From the NCBI GenBank assembly GCA_900239685.1, contig OENT01000236.1, positions 91,146-155,145 on the forward strand: 64,000 nt of DNA, given 5' to 3'. Numbering within the stretch: position 1 is the stretch's first letter; every line of letters starts with the position of its first letter. Of this stretch, positions 28,493-41,400 are shown piece after piece. The DNA comes from Rotaria macrura (Eukaryota > Rotifera > Eurotatoria > Philodinida > Philodinidae). The translations under genes were made by a program, and so were the position numbers. A model generated the notes under the pieces. That model was given only the letters and a program-made list of their open reading frames with translations. It was not told the origin of the DNA and did not search any database.

Positions 28493-29799
28493 ATGGTGTC
28501 TTGTCATTGTTGTTTAATACCACATCCATTAAGTCTTATTGAACGATTTAATTTATCAATTCAAACGATAAAATTAATACATAAGACTTGTTTAATTTTC
28601 GAAAATATTCTCCTAGATGAATATGAAAATTTAGAAAGAATATCATCAAATATAAATAAATATATTATGCATTATGCAGCAATATCCAATTATATATATT
28701 CAACCTTATCACAATTAACAATACAATTAAATAATCGTTTGGAGAAATTGATAAGATTTCTAAATAGATCTCAATCTTTAACAACGAAATGTTCAATTTG
28801 GTTAAAAACGAATTCATCGAAATCTCGTCATTCTCAATTAAAATCTTATAGAAAAAAATTCGATTCATTTGAGAAAAATAATTCAGAAACAAATTTTTCA
28901 ACATTTCAAGCAAATTATCAACAACAATGTTTACAAATGGATTCTATTGAACGTGAACATTTGAAATTATTTCTTGAAAGTATATTATTATTTTCATTCG
29001 AAAATGACGATAAAATTTTAACAACAATAAACATTGATGAAAATATTAACGAATGGAAAGAGAAACATAAATTTCATTTAACATGGTTACCCAATGAACA
29101 TCAACAAAACCATAATGATAAACATATCTTCCAATCTTCATCTGATATAGATATTAAACCAATTGATGACGATCGTTCGAATCATAGTCATGATATGTAC
29201 GCACATGCAACTAATCTAAGTTGGTCATTTACAATGGCAAACAAACAGGACGAACCATCAGTAAGTTAAAACCATTAGACTCAACTATTATATATAGACA
29301 GTAAATGAGATTTTATGAAATCATAATCGTACTGAATTGAGTATCAGATTATTAAAGTCGCCTTGATTTTGCGATCTTATATTTTTTATGTGATACAATT
29401 CTCTCATTTCTTGATTAAATAAAGAAAACGTATCTCTGGATTATTCTTGCTTCATCAATTGCTTTTATTTGTACTTCAACATTTAGAACATCTGTTATTA
29501 CTTCAGGGTCCACTAGATATTGTATAGTTTTGTATCTAAATGTCTCGATTGGTTGGCATAGGGAAAAAAATCCTTTACTTGTCTGTCCGACAACAAAAGC
29601 TATTCCTGATACCAAAGAAAAAGAATAGCTATAACAAGCTGCATTCTCCATTTATTTTCAGATGTTATCATCTATACATCAATCAATTGAAAACAGCAAA
29701 GTTTCTCAATCAGAAATTAATACAAACAAATCTCCGTCGAGAAATCGTGTTCGACTTGCCATTGAAGCCATAGAACGAAATACAAAATATATTCCATGA
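28493..29799 (+). CDS. Hypothetical helical protein, possibly BAR-like
   Basis: The main exon 28493-29260 and a short last exon 29662-29799 join in phase 0 and give about 301 aa. I do not recognise a family. The first 210 residues look helical: charged and hydrophobic heptads around residues 35-95, then a basic stretch, then a second helix containing IEREHLKLFLESILLF. That order vaguely recalls the end of F-BAR or IMD membrane-binding domains, but the resemblance is weak and may be compositional. The tail is acidic and Asn/His-rich, without a signal peptide or membrane segment. The start is the first ATG after an in-frame TAA at 28466. A donor CA|GTAAGT closes exon 1; without splicing the ORF ends at 29269. 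Confidence 0.5.
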
Positions 29800-30607
29800 G
29801 AGAGGAAGTCATAAATCTTTTATTAGTTGTATAAAAAAATCGATCTTTCTCATTTTTCTTTGCTCCCTCTCATACGCTCACGCACGCATACACACACACA
29901 CACTCAATATCGCTTGATCTTTCATCATCACCATCGTAATTTTCTCTGGACACAAACAAAGCCAAAACAAAAAAAAAAAGAAAAACGAAGAACGCATACA
30001 CACGAATCGGTCAACTGAACAAACAAGAAAGAAGAGAAAAAAAAGAAAAGAAGAAAAACCAAAACCAAAACATGGACAAAACAGACACAAGTGTTAAGGA
30101 ACATTTAAGATGGATATTGATTTGAAAAGAAAGAAAGAAAGAAAGAACAGAAAGCACACACCGGGAGACTACAATGTATTTTTTTGTTTTCTTGTGTGCG
30201 AGTCCAAAATGGGTTGAGCGGTTAAATCCAAAACAAAAAAAAAGACAAAGACAAAATTCTTTTATCTCCGGAAGACAAACCAAAGAAAGAAAAAGCAAAA
30301 AGAAAGAAAAAATCAAGAGCACCAAACGCACACACACACACACACACAGAATAGGCTGAGAACAAAAAACAGAGAAAAATTTTTTTTTGGTTTTTTTAAA
30401 TCGTTACAAAAAAGTATACGATACGAAAAAGAGTGGAACACACACACACACACACAAAACGTTTTCTTTTTTTTCTGACATTTTTATTGTTTTTTTTTGT
30501 TTTTTTTGGAGGGGAAGGTTCATTTTAACAAAGACAAAGAACACTACAAATAAATAAGCAACGAAAGACGAACAACTCGAGAAGATTTAAATCATGTCTT
30601 TTTTTTT
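29800..30607. repeat. Simple-repeat-rich convergent 3' region
   Basis: This lies between the convergent 3' ends of the helical-protein gene and LARP4. It contains (CA)n tracts at about 29886-29903, 30328-30348 and 30440-30458, (GAAA)n at about 30128-30147, and long poly-A or poly-T rich runs. ORFs on both strands are low-complexity shadows. Confidence 0.65.
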
Positions 30608-33600
30608 CTATTCGGCATAGTGAACCTGTGATTCGACATTGCCTGTGTTGCCGGTGAAACGATGCACCGTTTGATTACTATTGTGATAGTTACCACCTCC
30701 TCCTCGGGATCGATCAAAAAATCTTCCGCCACCTCGTCCACCGCCACGTGTTTGATATGTTGGTGGACCATTTGAACCAGCATTATTATTAACTGTACGA
30801 CGTCCTCCACGATTTCCGTTTCCACCACCACCGCGATTCAAACTATTACTGGAGCCCGATCGACGTTCATGCGGATAACGATAACTACCTCCTCCACGAC
30901 CACCGCGACCGCGTGGATTAGGATACTGTTGATGTGATGGTGATGAAGTATGTTGCTGTTGCTGTTGCTGTTGAGGATGATCGGATGTCGAACTATTACG
31001 GCGAATCGAACTTGAATCAGTTGTTGTTGTTGCTGTTGATGATTGTGAAGTAAGTGGTTGTTCAGGTTGTGTTGATGGTGATAAATCGGCCGATGATGGT
31101 GATAAAGGGCCATTCGTTTCGATATTTACCGATACGGAATCAGTTCTTTGGTTTGGTGGTATTGGTGATTGAGCACGTGGTGATAATAGATCGGTAGTTT
31201 CGTTCGTTGGTGATTTTGTTGATTCTGTATGTTGTTGTTGCTGTTGTTGTTGTGGAGTTTGTTTAAGTTTAAGCATATCAGCATATGTACGATGAACATT
31301 ACTGTCGTTAGATGGTTGTTGTTGTTGTTGTTGTTGATTTCTATATGAATAGAATATATTCAGGAGAAGAAAATTAAGTTATTCGTTTTTTTATCTATTG
31401 ACTTACTTTTGATTTGAGTTGGGCGATTGTGGCGATGATGTTTGATTGTAATATGTTGCTGATGGAATTTTAGGAATAGTGACTGTTAATGGTGCTGATG
31501 AATTTGAATTTATTCGCGTTTGCTGTTGTTGTTGTTGTTGAGATCGTCCTTGTTGTGCTGTTGATGACGGACGATTGGAATTTTGTATAGGTCGATTTTC
31601 ACGTGGCATTAATGGACGGATTGATGTTTGCTGCTGATTAGGTTTTTTATTTGATTGCTGTTGTTGTTGATTTTCATGAATTTGAGGATGTTGTTGTGTT
31701 TCTTGATTAGCTGCTGGTGGTTTTCGTTGTTCTAATGGTTGATAATTTAAATTGGAATTTTCAATTGTTGTTGACTAAAAATAATTTTTAGTTTTTGATT
31801 ATCCAAAAAAAAAACTAGAAAAGAACAAAAAATAATTTGTTCGCTTACTGTTGGATAAGACGATTGAATTGAAAAATTGCCTAAGTTTTGTGAATCATTA
31901 GTTTGGTCTTGAGACGGATTCGTATCCGATAATGGACCTTGTGACTGAGGTACATGACTGTTCACATTAGTGTATAAACTAAAAGTAGATTTTGTAAAAT
32001 TTATTTCGATTTGATGAGCTCTCGCTTTTTTTTCTTCTTACACGTCGCTTGTTGATTGATCATGATAATGATCTAGATTTTGATTAGTGGATACATCGAG
32101 TGTAGTTGTAGGATATGCTTGAACATGATGTAATGATGTATTTGTTACTGGTTGCGCTATGGGCTCATTTGAACGAGTAATGACTGCTTCGACACGAGGG
32201 ACCGGTGAACTACTATCTTCGGAACTAGAAGGAAAAAAACCGATGACATAGTGACGATGATATTTCAGATGAAATCTACGAACTGTGGAGTACTGGGTTG
32301 ACAATAATCAAGTAATTCATTTGAATGCTCATTATTTATTTGAGGTCCTTCATGACGAGGATTACGTGTACCTGATGATTTTGTTGCATTACTATCAAAT
32401 GAAAAGAAACAGACAGAAGCTTATGGTTTTCTTCATAGATCAATTATAGTTTACCGTGATTTAGATGTTCCTGGATATTCACGTGTCATTCGAGGTTTTG
32501 GCTTATTGGCGCCATTATAAGCCTAGAAAAGAGAACATGGAAAACCATCAGACAATATATTGAATTTTCCTTGGCGAGCGTAAAGGAAACAAATAATTAA
32601 AATACCCGAAGCTTCATGCTAGTACTTTCGACTATTATATCTTAAACTATCTCAAAGTTTTCAATTCTTAATGTAACTTAGAAAGAGATCCTCGTGCTGA
32701 ATAATAATTATGTATATAATTCATGCAAATACATATAGTGAAAAAAAAACAAGTAGAAGAGAGGATCTCTTTAATTCTTTATATTTACTGTTTGATAAAT
32801 TTTATTCTCAATAAAAAATTCGAGCTGGGCAAAAATTAAAAAAAAAACATGGTTGGGTAGGCACGCACATCAAAGCATCCACAAAAGAAATAAAGAAAAT
32901 AATAATAAAACTTTCCCTACTCTGATTAAAGAATTGAGAGGTACAATCTATAAAAAAAGATGAGTCCCTAATTGTATTCAGTTGATTTTTCTTTATCTCA
33001 TAACTTCGATTATATACGTGAATATATATATATATATATATTTAGTTATAAAAACGAATCTGAAATAATCTAACGTACCATTGTTGGATATGCATCAGCT
33101 GTGGGATATCCAGATGGCATATACCATACATTTCCTGTTGGAAAAACAGAGTGCTGAAAAATAAAAATAAATTTAGTTAGTGATAGATTTGATCTATGAT
33201 TGTCAATATGTTTTTGTTGGCAATAATTAGTCCTATGAACTTACATTGGTAGTTAAAAATTGTGGTTGTTGATGAATCGATGTTGCATACGAAGCCATAT
33301 TTCCTTGTGGCGCAGTTGCTGTAAACGATAATGTTGGTTGTGCGGTTTGTACACTTGATGGATGTGCTGTTGTCCATGTGGCACGATCAAACGATGCATT
33401 AGCACTATAATTTGGATAACTCATACGGAAGTGTTGCTGAAATACTTGTGCTGGCTCCATGGATGCTTGATGTTGTGTTTGATTTGCTGTAGAAAACTGA
33501 GCAGACACATGTTGTGGTGGTGGTAGACTGACCGATGACTGTATTGGATGACGATAGTTGTTTGGTTGCTGTTGAATATTTCCAAGAATTGACGTTTGAT

Positions 33601-36600
33601 TTGGATGAGTACTAGGTGTTGTTTGCATATAAACAGAAGTATGTTGTTGTTGTGGAATTGGTTGTTGATTAAACTGTTGTTGCTGTTGCTGTGGATGAGT
33701 TGAGTACTGAGGTAGTGGCGCTTGTTGTTGTTGTTGTGGAACAAATGTTGAACTTTGATATGTTTGAATATGTTGTTGTTGCTGTGGCGGTGGTGGTGGT
33801 GGACTTGTTGCACCACTGTTACTCGTTGCTATTGGTGGCGATATCGGTGTTGTTGCATTTGTATTTGGTATCGATGATGGCTTTTGCCATAGACGTGTTT
33901 TCATTCGAGCCTTGAAAACATAAAAAGAAATTGAAGTGATTTCATGTATTAATCTCAATTCATTGAACTTTCTTAACGTACCAAAACTTTTTGACCACGT
34001 ATTGAAACATTTTCTCGCGTTAGATATAAAAATGCATTTTGTGCATCATCTTCACTACTGAACGTCACATACCAACAATCAGAATTACCTGATTCTAAAA
34101 CTCGTTCACATGCAACGGCTGGTACAGGACATTGCTCATTTAAAAATATATCAGATACTTCATTTTCAGTCGCATCGAATGGTACATCACGTAATATAAT
34201 GATACAACGTTTACGTGTTAGACGATATTTTTTTTCATCAGCTGAACGAACTTTCTTTTCTTCAGCGTCGACTTCAACAGATGGTAATTCTAAATTTAGA
34301 AGAAAATACAATACTTGTTTATTGTGAAGCATGTTATTTTTTTTGGCTTGTCAAAAAATAGAACCTTTAAGAACATCAATAATTAATTGTAAATCAAGTG
34401 TAAGCCGTCTAACAAGTTTAAAGTTTGCTATTATAGCGATGGGTACATAATCATCTGCATCCATTTGTGATTGTAAATATGCATCATGTATCATATTTTC
34501 TCTAGAGAAATAATATTCAAGTTGTTTTTTTAAAGATTGTCGTAATTGTTCTGATCCTGGTTGAATTTGATGAGTTTGTTCTTCATCTAAACAATCGATA
34601 AATTCAACTTAGAATAACATAAAATAGAATTTTAAAAGATAAACCTGGTCGTTGATTAACGACTCGCCGTCGTTCATAGATCATCTCTATTGTTGTTATT
34701 TCTTATATGCACATAGACAAAAAAAAGCGACTTGCGTCAAGTGAAGGAAGACATGGTGCCGACGCTATCTCTCTCTCTTTCTCGTGCGCGCGCGCTGTAA
34801 TGTTCTCTTTCGATTGTTATACGCATATGTACATAGGCACGAGAGAGAAAAAGAAGGAAAAAAAAAGAACGACGAAGCAAAACAATTCGATATGTGTGTA
34901 TATGTTTTGTGTGTGTGTGCACGTAGCTTGCAATTCAAACCCGACGGTGTGTATATGTTCTGTTCTTCTCTCTCATTCTCGTCCGCGAGAACACAAAACG
35001 ACGACGGTTATCCTCTATGTATAAGCCGTTCATCACATTTTGGCTCCCGTTCAACAACAATTAAAAGCTTTCTTTTTTCTCTTTTCTCGGTTTTTTTTGT
35101 GTATTGAACTAAAGTGATAACGAAGAGGAGTATGCTGACAGGCTTATTGCATACATACACGCCTTAATATATAAAAAGCGATGATCGATGACCTCTGTCG
35201 TTAAGATTGCATCACATTTTCTTTCCTTGTATTAACTATCAAATTTATTGGTTACCTGGCATTGTCTGATTAATATGTTGTTGCGGATGATGATGATGAT
35301 TTGGATTTAAAAGTGGCGCTTGTTGATGGTTGATTGTATCGAGCATAGCCGCATGTTCATGTACGGCAAAATCCGATTCTTGTTGTTGTTGTTGTTGTTG
35401 ATGGTGTTGTTGAAGAGGATCGATCGTCGATGGATCGACTAGGATAAATAATTATGATAAAAATAAGATATTTAGATGAATATACACCTCATTAATGTAT
35501 TGAATGAAAGACAGACAAAGAGAGAGAGAGAGACAGAGAATGTGTATATGTGTTGTTCAAAGCAAATAGTGTATGTGTTGGCAATCAGGAGGAGAAGAAG
35601 CTACATATTCTCGCGCGCTCGTGTGTGGAGAACGCGCGAGAGAGAGAGATTGAGAAATGAGTAGCGGGACACATAACCGAGGAAAAGAAGCATGGTAAAG
35701 AAGAAAAAGTAACTGAATGACTGCTCTCTTTTTCTTTTTATCCTCTTTCGCAATGTTTCCACACATACATACAAATGCGTATACTATCTCTTACCCTCAT
35801 AATAAAAACCTGAATCATCAACATATACATACATATATAGGAAATCAGTAGAAAAAAATTGAAATTTACCCGGATACATTTGAGATTGATGTTGTCGAAG
35901 ATAAGATCCCGTGCCATTATCAAGATAGTCTGTGTACGAATCATCTACATCAGCGACAACAAATCATCGTATTGATATAACTTTTGATAGAAGAAAAAAT
36001 TTAAAAACGAAAACGGACACATACCACTGGGTGCCGTCGATCCGGCTAGTACTGTTCCATGGTTAAAATCGCGCGATGAAAATTGTTGAGCATTGGGATT
36101 GAGATTTTTGGCGGCACCGTTGCCGACATTTACCTTGAACAAAAAAAATTATGTAAAACAAACAAATATTTTTTTATTGCCTTTGTCTCTTTTCCTTTTT
36201 CTTGTTCGTCATTTTGCTGCCTCATCGCTTTTGCGTATCCTTGTTCTTTTTTTTTCTGTCTGTCTGCTTTCTTACCATCCCATCCTCTTCTCTAACTATA
36301 CTCTTATTCGAAGGACAAGAGAGCTTTGTCTTCTCGTTGTCTTCTTCTCACATGATGATTATATGGATGGGAGACAACAGCCTCCTGCTGATCAACTAGA
36401 AACAACACTGGGAGATAGATATCGTTGCTATTAACAAGGTCATAGTGGCCATAACTGTCGATATCACCGATGATATTGGCATTTTGTACACAAAATACAA
36501 TATTCTTTGTGTTCAAGTTCGATGTAACATATGTATTGTAACCATATAAACGAACTTCAACCATCTCATTATCCATAGTTAATAGAAAGTTATCATATTA

Positions 36601-36984
36601 TGTTTATATATTCAGTTGAGAAGAGAGATAGGTTCTTATATAGAAGTATCAATAATACTCAGGATAACCAGTCGTTGTCAACGATTTTCATGATAACACC
36701 AGCATCATTATTATCAACATCAATAAATGTATTGTGTTGACAAAAAAGAAAAACTCTATTCGTATCCGAAAAGGAGAACAAAAAATGAGACAATACATGT
36801 GTTTATATGTGGGGGTTGTACGAGTAAAAGAGAAAACCTTATTTCAAGCCCGTTTGTTTTATCTATCTATCTATCGATCTATCTATCTGTCTATCTATGT
36901 TTCTTTTTGTGTCTTATTATACAGACAAATTGTAAAAAATAAAATAAAAGTAAAACAATTTTCACTCACTGTTGCTTGTGTCAT
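30608..36984 (-). CDS. LARP4: La-related protein 4 (LARP4/4B type)
   Basis: Fourteen exons in phase: 36984-36970, 36133-36025, 35944-35870, 35438-35256, 34586-34365, 34289-33982, 33910-33245, 33153-33079, 32522-32455, 32391-32284, 32224-32042, 31978-31849, 31774-31407 and 31340-30608, giving about 1080 aa (human LARP4 about 724). Residues 16-23 (LNPNAQQF) form a PAM2 motif that binds poly(A)-binding protein. The La motif lies at about 139-202 with EYYFSRENM, and the RRM at about 220-304 with [12 protein letters not shown]. The rest is Gln/Pro-rich low complexity, ending in a conserved TYADMLK box and RGG-rich C-terminus. The family binds poly(A) and mRNA 3' ends and promotes mRNA stability and translation in the cytoplasm. 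The first coding exon has only five codons, followed by an 836 bp intron. The extra length comes from polyglutamine and low-complexity exons. Confidence 0.9.
34645..34684 (-). other. Candidate alternative first exon of LARP4
   Basis: An ATG at 34684 opens 13 codons and then a G|GT donor at 34644. The leftover phase (one base) matches the acceptor of the La-motif exon at 34586, exactly as the normal upstream exon does. Using it would give a LARP4 form without the PAM2 motif and Q-rich N-terminus. There is no transcript evidence. Confidence 0.35.
36853..36900. repeat. TCTA tetranucleotide microsatellite in LARP4 intron 1
   Basis: About eleven imperfect TCTA/TCTG/TCGA units run in tandem on the plus strand. 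The tract sits inside the first intron of LARP4. Confidence 0.8.
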
Positions 36985-38442
36985 TGTGGTACAAAAAAAA
37001 CAAAATTGAACTACTGTCTATAGATATGTGTGAATAATATGTATAATATGATGATGATAACAAGATGAATTGTCTAGATGTGATGAACAAATGCGATGAA
37101 AAAACGAACAAAAACAAAACACGTGAATTATTGAAATATTGTAATAGGCGAGAAACGAATTAATTTGTAGAATTTAAAATTTTTTGTTTTCTAAATAGAA
37201 AGAAAAAAACAAGGGCATCAATATTGTTTTTCTTAAGTCTTCGAAATATTCTTACGTATACGATGAAAAAGTACAACAGGAGTCGGTATCAAAAAGGAAT
37301 GTCGACGATAGCACACATGATTATTTTTTTTTTTCGAGCACGTTTTAAATATTTTTAACAATAGTAAGTTATAACGAATCTTAAAATATTAAATCAGATA
37401 AACTTTTATGATATGAAATTTTTATAAATAAAGAAAAAACATGAAGAAACCTGTTATTAAACAACGACAAGAACAATTGAACTCGATTGGTCAACGTCAC
37501 ACGAGCTGCCAAACATGCCCGACATATAAAAAGACAGCACAATTGTGACCTACAATAGAAAATGAGAGGGAAAGAATGATGACTTTTTTGTCCTCTATTC
37601 AGCCTTGAAGAATATGATTCATCAAATAATAGAGACTACTACTATTGAATGGATAGTTCTACGAAACAAGAAAAGAGAACGAAAAATAAACTAACAACAT
37701 TCGAATCGTTTGTTGCTATAACTAGTATGTCTATATGGATGTAAGAACAAACAATAGAGAGAGAAAAAAAAAGAAAAACGGTTAGATGGATGTGTGCATA
37801 TGATGAGTAATTCATGTGGTCGACATCGTATAGGGCACAGTACAATGTGCCGAACAACGACAAGAAAGAAGGAAAGGGTTACAAATAAGAAAAAGAAAAA
37901 GAACAAATGCGAATCGAACTTCCCTAAGGCATTTCTATTCCTTCTTTTGCTTTTTTTCTGTCTCGTTATTCTCACCCTCCAGCAGTAGACAGCTTGTGCC
38001 TAAGCAACGGAACTTGGATAGCGACGTTTGAAAAAACTATCTATTCATGTATCAATGCAAAGAAAAATAAGATAATTGACATATTTTGCTTGATATTACC
38101 AACAAACAAACAAGTCAACATCTCTCATCGAATTCATAATCATAGCTCATTAATGCATTGATATTAAAGTTGTTTTCCTTTTGCAAGTTTCCAACTGTCT
38201 AATTATTCAAATAGATGAATTCAACACTTGTTCTAATTTCTAACAATTAATTACATGATATAACTTTAATAGATATAAAAACAAAAGTCATCAAATACGT
38301 TCTTGTTGGTGAATGATTTGATAGATTTTCATTTGTTAGGCCTTTAGACCAATCACAGTTATTCTTCGTTGATAGTTGTTATTCAGTAATTAATATTATT
38401 GATTTATATTCTCACTCTCGATAATATCAAAACAAGTCAGTA
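36985..38442. other. Head-to-head intergenic region, LARP4 and ARMC8
   Basis: These 1.46 kb separate two divergent start codons and should carry both promoters. No exon or RNA gene is recognised. Poly-A and purine-rich runs occur at about 37740-37900. Confidence 0.55.
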
Positions 38443-41400
38443 ATGCCTTCCTATGATGATGATCTACCGACTCAACAAGAAGAATATCTACTTAAACAAC
38501 TTATTGATAATGTTGAACAAGATGAACGTATCCGAGTTCTTGTTGAAGTAATAATAATACATGAAATTCATCGAGATCACATTTCTTTAATAATGCTTTT
38601 CTTTCTTTTTCTTTTAAGCTTAAAAATTTGATGATCGGTTCAAAACGATGTAAAATAGCTTTCTATCATGTTGGCATACTCGACATACTATATAATCTAC
38701 TTAAAGAATATTCATCGTCATTTAATATTGATATTGTCATAGAAATTCTTGATTGTATATCATCATTTGCTAAATCAAATAATAAAAATTTATTACATCG
38801 TCTTATTGAACTTGGTTTTATTGAACAAATATTTTGTCTATTAACAATAAAAATCGATTCAAAACATTTTTATGAATCATGTCTTCGTTGTTTGCGTTCA
38901 TTTTATCTTTCAAAAATATTTTCAAATCCATATTTAACACCAATACCAATTATACTTTTATGTGATGAAAATAAGCATGAAACAATAACATTTATATCAG
39001 AAAGAGAAAATTTGCCATTGAATGATAATATATTGCCGGTGAATATTTTATTTGAAAATTCACAAATACTTGATATATTTCGTCGTTTACTATCAATATC
39101 AACATCAACGCAAATATCCATTGTTGAAATTTTATGTTGTGCATGCATTACTAATCAGGGACAAAATCAAATTCTTGAAAATGATTTCGTTCAGTCGATT
39201 ACGCATCTACTTGTAGAAAACATCTTTTACAATAACAAACTCAATCTAGTCAGGTACATACCGTACAACAATCATAATATATAATTTTATGAGAGATAGA
39301 AAACAGATTACTGAATAATTCGATGTCGACAGAAGAGGAATAATTTATAGAGAAAATGAACAGTTTTAGTTAGGATGAAAAGATTTAAAATTCCCGAAAG
39401 AAATAATATTGATTCTGAATTCACTCAATTATTCTCTTGAATAAAATATTGTAATTGAGCCTATCATTATTTATTGGCAACATGAAATCATATATTTTTG
39501 CAGAATAGAGAATATTTGATTCTCTATTTTGCAAGATTCTGTTTCATAACTATAACACAAGATTTTACGTAACATAAATCAGACAATTCCGCTGAACATC
39601 AAATAATACTTATAGATTAGTGCTCATGCTTAGTCATCCAAAAAACGTTTATACTAGACATCAATGAATATTGACAAATTTTCATCTGAAATATTCTACA
39701 CTTAGCATGAAAGCAATGATAATTGTGAAGTTTTCAAGGACAAAGGTTAACTAAATAGGCCCGATTAAGAATAGGAGTTTGAAGTTGATAATAATAGATA
39801 GTAGGATAGCAAAGTTGCCTAACTTGTGACTTGGACGTTGAGGGTACTGTTACAGTTTGTGATAATCCATTGGTTATATTTGTTAGGGAAAACAAAATAA
39901 AGGTTAATTTATGCAGCGATGCGAGCATACGGCTTTCTCTAATACGAATTACATTTGGATGGTAGAGACAAAAAAAGAGGAGAAAGCTAAACGTATCAAA
40001 GAAAATATGTATTATGAAAGAGAGTTCTATGCAACAGTGAAAGAAATCCAATGATAAGCATCTGGATAGTTCTCTATTGGGAAATTAATTATACAATTTG
40101 TGCATGAACTTTGTATTATGATTAGCAAGCAAGAAAGATAATTCTTTACGTAGAAGAGTTTTGATTGAGACGACTGTTTTTTGAAAATTTTCATTTAGAT
40201 ACGTGTGTGTGTGTGCTTGTTTATACTCGGATACATTGCACAGGTCGAATACTATCATTGTAAATATCGTCAAGATAAGCGTTCGCTTGCTCTATTACTT
40301 GAATGGACATTTTTCTCTATGTAAACCTTATCCTATTCTAATCTAAAAGATGAAACTAATTCAACACTTCAGTCAATCAAGCGTATAAAACAACAACTGA
40401 CGTGTGTTTTTTAACTGTCTCCATAGAATGTATTTAGCAAAGAATTTTCTTACAGTATATTTCTGATTAAACATATGATTCCATTAGAAGTCATATTTAT
40501 GATACTTCAATGAATTTGATTCTAATTTAGAATTGAAAATCTAGAATAAGAAAATGAATTTTATAAGATATTTTCAGAGTTTTTCAGTAATATATTTATG
40601 AATTCAAAAGAAAAATGAGTCATTTATTTTCATTAACAATGCTCGAAAATCTAGTCTCGATAGGTACATATATATATATATATTGTTTCATAAAAACATA
40701 TTAACTTGCAATTATAATTAGCACAGAGTCAATTAAAGAACTATCATATACATATCTTTTGAATTTTAGTTTGACGAATGAATATCTCGTTGGAGTTTGT
40801 TTGAAATTTTTCTGTTCAATATGTTATGAAAATGTCGTTATATCTCAACGACTACTGACTACAATATGTACTGAAACAAATCTGACACTATGCGATATCA
40901 TATCAGTTTTATTAAATAAAATCGATCGACCAGTTATAATATCATATTATGCATCAAAATTTTTCGTTAATCTATGCAAAACAAAGGTGCTACCATGTGA
41001 TGATCCAAATATATCTCATAAATCTTTAACAACACTTGTTCATTTATGTACGAAATCAATAACAAATAAATGTATTTATTTGTGTATTGCATGTCTTGAT
41101 ACGCTTATTTATCTACTAAATGATAATAGTAGACTACATCACATAGCCATGTACACTGAGCAATTATTAAGTAAACTATTCAGTTATTTATTTACACCGA
41201 AAAAACTTTTCGATGATAACATTGATGAAACATTAATTATCAAAGTGCGTTCATCGGCTTTAACTTTACTCGCAGTTCTTTCATCACATCATGAAGATAT
41301 TAAAAAACGCATTGCCGACCAAGATAGTAAGCGATATTCTGATTCATGTTTTAAAAGAAAAGTGCATTCTATGAATTAGAATGTAAATCATTGAAATTTG

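Noticed and set aside
39734-40051. 105-codon minus ORF in ARMC8 intron 2
   Set aside because: No recognisable motif, hydrophobic low-complexity start and no splice context.
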